A stretch of DNA of 64,000 nucleotides from Gelidibacter salicanalis (lineage in GTDB: Bacteria; Bacteroidota; Bacteroidia; Flavobacteriales; Flavobacteriaceae): assembly GCF_016469035.1 (NCBI RefSeq), contig NZ_JAEHJZ010000007.1, forward strand, positions 127,477-191,476, written 5' to 3'. This document shows positions 61,168 through 64,000 of the stretch, piece after piece. Under the pieces are notes generated by a model. The model was not told the origin of the DNA and searched no databases. It worked only from the letters and a program-made list of their open reading frames with translations. A program made the translations under genes and the position numbers. How positions within the stretch are numbered: the first letter of the stretch is position 1; each line of letters begins with the position of its first letter.

Positions 61168-61704
61168 ATGGGAAAAATAATATATTCAATCTTGATTTTT
61201 ACTTTAATTAGCTGTAAAAGCGATACACAAACACACGACTTAAACAAGAACGAAATCAATACCGAAAACTTAAATTCAAAATCAGTTATAATAAATGACA
61301 CGGACACAAATGACCTCATGATTATTGAGCCTGTAAAATGGACTACAGAAACTAACAAAGTATCAGAAACAGAATATGAATTAAAAATTATTGCCAATAT
61401 TGAAACAAATTATCATTTATATTCCCAAGAGTTAATAGAAAATGGACCCTTGCCAACAATTTTTAGTTTTGAAGAAACTGATGATTATGAATTAATTGGA
61501 ATCACGTCTGAAGAAGAAGGACATACATCATTTGACCCCACCTTTAAAAAGGAAATTAAATCTTTTAAAACAAAAGCTACCTTTAAACAAAAGATCAAAA
61601 TAAAAGAAAAAAAGAATTTTAAAATTAGTGCAGAAATTGAATTTATGTCCTGTAACGATTCAAAATGCATGACGGGCTACAGTGATGTAGAATTTCAAAT
61701 TTAG
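61168..61704 (+). CDS. Lipoprotein with DsbD N-terminal-like domain
   Basis: A 178-residue protein. The signal is MGKIIYSILIFTLISC, a lipobox with Cys at position 16, followed by a polar linker (KSDTQTHDLNKNEINTENL). The globular part (about 55-178) resembles nDsbD: EPVKWTTETNKVSETEYELKIIANIETNYHLYSQEL near the N-terminus and EIEFMSCNDSKCMTGYSDVEFQI at the end, with the two cysteines spaced as in the DsbD alpha domain. It may transfer electrons to periplasmic partners. No DsbD membrane domain is in the window. Confidence 0.8.
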   Translation: MGKIIYSILIFTLISCKSDTQTHDLNKNEINTENLNSKSVIINDTDTNDLMIIEPVKWTTETNKVSETEYELKIIANIETNYHLYSQELIENGPLPTIFSFEETDDYELIGITSEEEGHTSFDPTFKKEIKSFKTKATFKQKIKIKEKKNFKISAEIEFMSCNDSKCMTGYSDVEFQI

Positions 61705-61995
61705 ATTCAAAATATTACACCCAACACACTGGATGAGCTATAGCTTGATCTGTGCTTACTTGGAAAATCCTTCGGATTTAACAAAACAAGTTTTGATAAA
61801 AAGAGGTTCCCGCTTGTTTTAAATTCCAACTCTCAAAAAGAGAAATTCAAAATATTTCACCTCCTCTTTTTAAGTATTAAGTCAAAAATCAATTTTTTTT
61901 AGAATCTGAAAAAAACCCAACTGGGACATCTCTCTTTTCAGCATATTCTATCCCAAGGAATTCTATTTGCCCATTAGATCCACACCACTTTATAT
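61705..61995. other. Intergenic gap with a long inverted repeat
   Basis: AAAAAGAGG near 61798 and CCTCTTTTT near 61862 could pair over about 50 nt, with inner AAAAGAG copies. It lies between convergent genes and may terminate both. No coding sequence is seen. Confidence 0.5.
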
Positions 61996-63843
61996 CTACA
62001 TAATTTTAACAAAATCCAAAAGGACTTGTTTATGACGTTCAAGATCCAAATTAGGAGACAATGAGACCCGGACAATATAATCCTTGTCCCCTTCTTTGGT
62101 GGTGCCTTGAGTAGATGTGGCCGGAATGGTCCAATAACTTCCTTTTAACTGGCCATAACTGACACAAAACTTGCTCTCATCAGGAATTTCAGTAATCATT
62201 AGATTGATTAACTTGAGATTTAACGCCCTTTTATAAGCTTCTTTTTCTTCATCGCTATTCCCTTTTGTGGGAAGTCCCAATGAAAATACTGACGGTGTAA
62301 AACCTTGTTGTGCCAACTCTTCTGAAACAAAATTGATTTTTGCCTCTGGTAAGGCCTTCTGGATAAAGTTTACAAACTCTCGTGTGTTGCTATAAGCCTC
62401 TGCAATTCTTTGATTCATTAAAGGCATCTGTTTTGCTAATATTTCATATTGAAGCGGTGTCGCCTCATTATCGCAAAGATGTAAGTGGGTTTCTATTTTT
62501 TCCATCAGCCCTTGCGTTTTCTGATTGCCTACACAATATCCAGCAGTACATTGACCGCCACTTGGAAATTTTGATCCGCTCACATAAGAAAGGGTTTTAA
62601 CGGTTGAGAGGAGATCCCCTTCACCCAAAAAATGGTAATTGGGACAAAATGTTTGATCTAAGATAAACACAGGCTCTATGGCAATACCTTCTTTGGCGGT
62701 TTTACGCTCTTTACTTAACACAGCCTTTAACGCTAATAGATCTGGAACCTCAACCCGAGGGTTTGTGGGGATTTCAGCAATGATATAGGGCACGGCATCT
62801 TCTCGGGCAACCTGAGCAAGAACGGCATCAATACTTGCAACCATATTATTATCTCCATCCACTAATAAGTCTACCACCTCAACATTGTCAAGACACTCCG
62901 CAACGCGCCTTGCTTGATCATTTGTGCCACCGTAACAATTTGGAGGCACAATCAATTTGATGTCTTTTCCGTTATGGTTTTCTACGGCGTCGTGAACCAG
63001 GCCCATCATAATCGCATATTGCATAGAGAGCCCGCTAGATGCAACTAATGCCTTTGTAGGCGTGTTGGCCACCTCTTTAATGGACTTCAGAACACGTGCT
63101 TTATTGGTCTGTAAATTATTTTCTAAACTATTATCACGATTAGATGTATGCGTAAGCAACTGTAATGCTGTTAAACAATTAGCTGGTGTCATTGCAATGG
63201 TCTCTCTTCTTCTAACATGTTGAATGTCTGAAATATAATTGTCGTTCTGTTCCCCATTTACTAATAAAACACTTCCAAGCTGATCATGCAGTCCAACATA
63301 AAAGTCGATGGTTTTGGTGAGCGTAATGCTTTGAAAGTCATCCTGTTCTGAAATAAAAATAGAACTGCCGTTACCGGCCGGAACATCCTCAACGTTTTCG
63401 ACCTTTTGTAAATCAAAATTATACCCATAAACCGTTTTTAACAGTTCAGCGTCAAAAGATGCAGGTAGCTCTCCTTTGTAAAAAATTTGGGTATTTGTAT
63501 TGTCTAACGCATTTTTTCTCAGAATGGCCAAAACAGGAATCGTCTTTGAGGAAAAACTGATGACATTTTTGGGGTTTATACCTTTTACATGAGCCACTGT
63601 CCATTCTAGGATACAAGATAGTGGATGGCCCAATCGAATATAATCGTAAGCCGTAGGTAATTGGCGTAATGCGATGGATTCAGAGTTATTGTTATTGAAT
63701 AAGTCTTCAAATTCCTGTAAAAATTGGGTTTTGGCTAACTCTTCATTGTAAATATCCAAGCGGTGCGTTGTAAGTCGCAACCAATCAGTAGGCATATTTT
63801 CTAGGACTTTTGCAATATAATTTAGTATTCTATTCACTTTCAT
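61996..63843 (-). CDS. Large PLP-dependent trans-sulfuration-like enzyme
   Basis: About 615 residues from the ATG at 63843 (MKVNRILNYIAKVL); a 27-codon extension opens at 63924. The C-terminal 370 residues follow the Cys/Met-metabolism PLP fold: LVASSGLSMQYAIMMGLVHDAV, IIAEIPTNPRVEVPDL, LDQTFCPNYHF, and the PLP lysine in SYVSGSKFPSGGQCTAGYC. The N-terminal 230 residues are an extra domain of unknown role (THRLDIYNEELAKTQFLQEFEDLF...GHPLSCILEWTVAHVKG). Sulfur amino acid metabolism is likely but the reaction is not predictable. It is 200 residues longer than the enzyme at 15.5 kb. Confidence 0.82.
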   Translation of the reverse strand: MKVNRILNYIAKVLENMPTDWLRLTTHRLDIYNEELAKTQFLQEFEDLFNNNNSESIALRQLPTAYDYIRLGHPLSCILEWTVAHVKGINPKNVISFSSKTIPVLAILRKNALDNTNTQIFYKGELPASFDAELLKTVYGYNFDLQKVENVEDVPAGNGSSIFISEQDDFQSITLTKTIDFYVGLHDQLGSVLLVNGEQNDNYISDIQHVRRRETIAMTPANCLTALQLLTHTSNRDNSLENNLQTNKARVLKSIKEVANTPTKALVASSGLSMQYAIMMGLVHDAVENHNGKDIKLIVPPNCYGGTNDQARRVAECLDNVEVVDLLVDGDNNMVASIDAVLAQVAREDAVPYIIAEIPTNPRVEVPDLLALKAVLSKERKTAKEGIAIEPVFILDQTFCPNYHFLGEGDLLSTVKTLSYVSGSKFPSGGQCTAGYCVGNQKTQGLMEKIETHLHLCDNEATPLQYEILAKQMPLMNQRIAEAYSNTREFVNFIQKALPEAKINFVSEELAQQGFTPSVFSLGLPTKGNSDEEKEAYKRALNLKLINLMITEIPDESKFCVSYGQLKGSYWTIPATSTQGTTKEGDKDYIVRVSLSPNLDLERHKQVLLDFVKIM

Positions 63844-64000
63844 AATGTTCACCGTTTTATAAGCCTGCAAGATACAGTAATTAGATTTTTTTAAAAAGAG
63901 CCTGCCCCACATATTACTGCACAATATGTAATATTATTTATAATGGTATACCGCGTATTTGTAGGCATGCAAACGGCATATTAAGAAGAGGACTTCATTG

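Noticed and set aside
15514-63843. The two trans-sulfuration-like enzymes as recent duplicates
   Set aside because: They share only the PLP-fold motifs; the second is 200 residues longer with a separate N-terminal domain, so they are distant relatives.

Overview
The window looks like a chromosomal segment of a member of the Flavobacteriaceae (Bacteroidota). The DNA is AT-rich, there are no recognisable Shine-Dalgarno sites, and several promoters fit the Bacteroidota pattern (TTTG, about 19 nt, TAnnTTTG). The gene set also fits: DUF4290, DUF2911, a fused CcsBA, BshB1 of bacillithiol synthesis, a MurA with Asp in place of the usual Cys, and an archaeal-type UbiA prenyltransferase. No rRNA, CRISPR array or intact prophage is visible. 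I made family assignments by reading the proteins; no database was searched.

From 0 to 51.7 kb the region is mostly ordinary housekeeping DNA. Minus strand: yifB/comM; a YheT-like hydrolase; ade-tilS-pabB; bshB1-rlmF-a trans-sulfuration enzyme; mscL; ccsBA; a truncated haemoglobin with a small membrane protein; a DUF2911 protein; murA-DUF4290-DUF493; a class IV aminotransferase and a START-like protein. Plus strand: an SLC13 carrier, an aldose-1-epimerase-like protein, a DEAD-box helicase, an S1/P1 nuclease, a HAD phosphatase, a Crp/Fnr regulator, DUF2520-kdsC-UbiA-maf-lipoprotein-MscS, and a PIG-L/SSS-symporter/Gfo-Idh-MocA block that includes a 35-residue membrane peptide. At 34.5-42.7 kb lies a stress- and light-flavoured block: TetR, ABC1 kinase, an NAD(P)-binding protein, a conserved unknown, folE, a small helical protein, glutathione peroxidase, TspO, an SRPBCC protein and a photolyase. 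Two of its transcription units carry the same palindrome-like upstream element. recQ-fmt-HU-yqgE follow.

From 51.7 to about 61 kb the character changes to a graveyard of accessory DNA. It holds two partial tRNA-Met copies broken by palindromic insertions ahead of an intact tRNA-Met, a frameshifted HxlR regulator, a LytTR response regulator with an amber codon, a histidine kinase cut off next to a dead IS200-type element, remnants of a group II intron, a frameshifted XRE regulator, and a type III restriction-modification locus collapsed to a Res/Mod scar. Two intact genes of unknown role follow (one a SWIM zinc-finger protein). Then comes a 244-bp tandem repeat into which an apparently intact IS200-type element has inserted. 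A DsbD-N-like lipoprotein and a PLP-dependent trans-sulfuration-like enzyme close the window.

Two repeat families stand out. A small hairpin (GTTGGTG, short A-rich loop, CACCAAC) recurs in three clusters up to 58 kb apart. A ten-copy array at 12.1-13.5 kb has copy spacings of only 108, 126 or 147 nt, all multiples of three.
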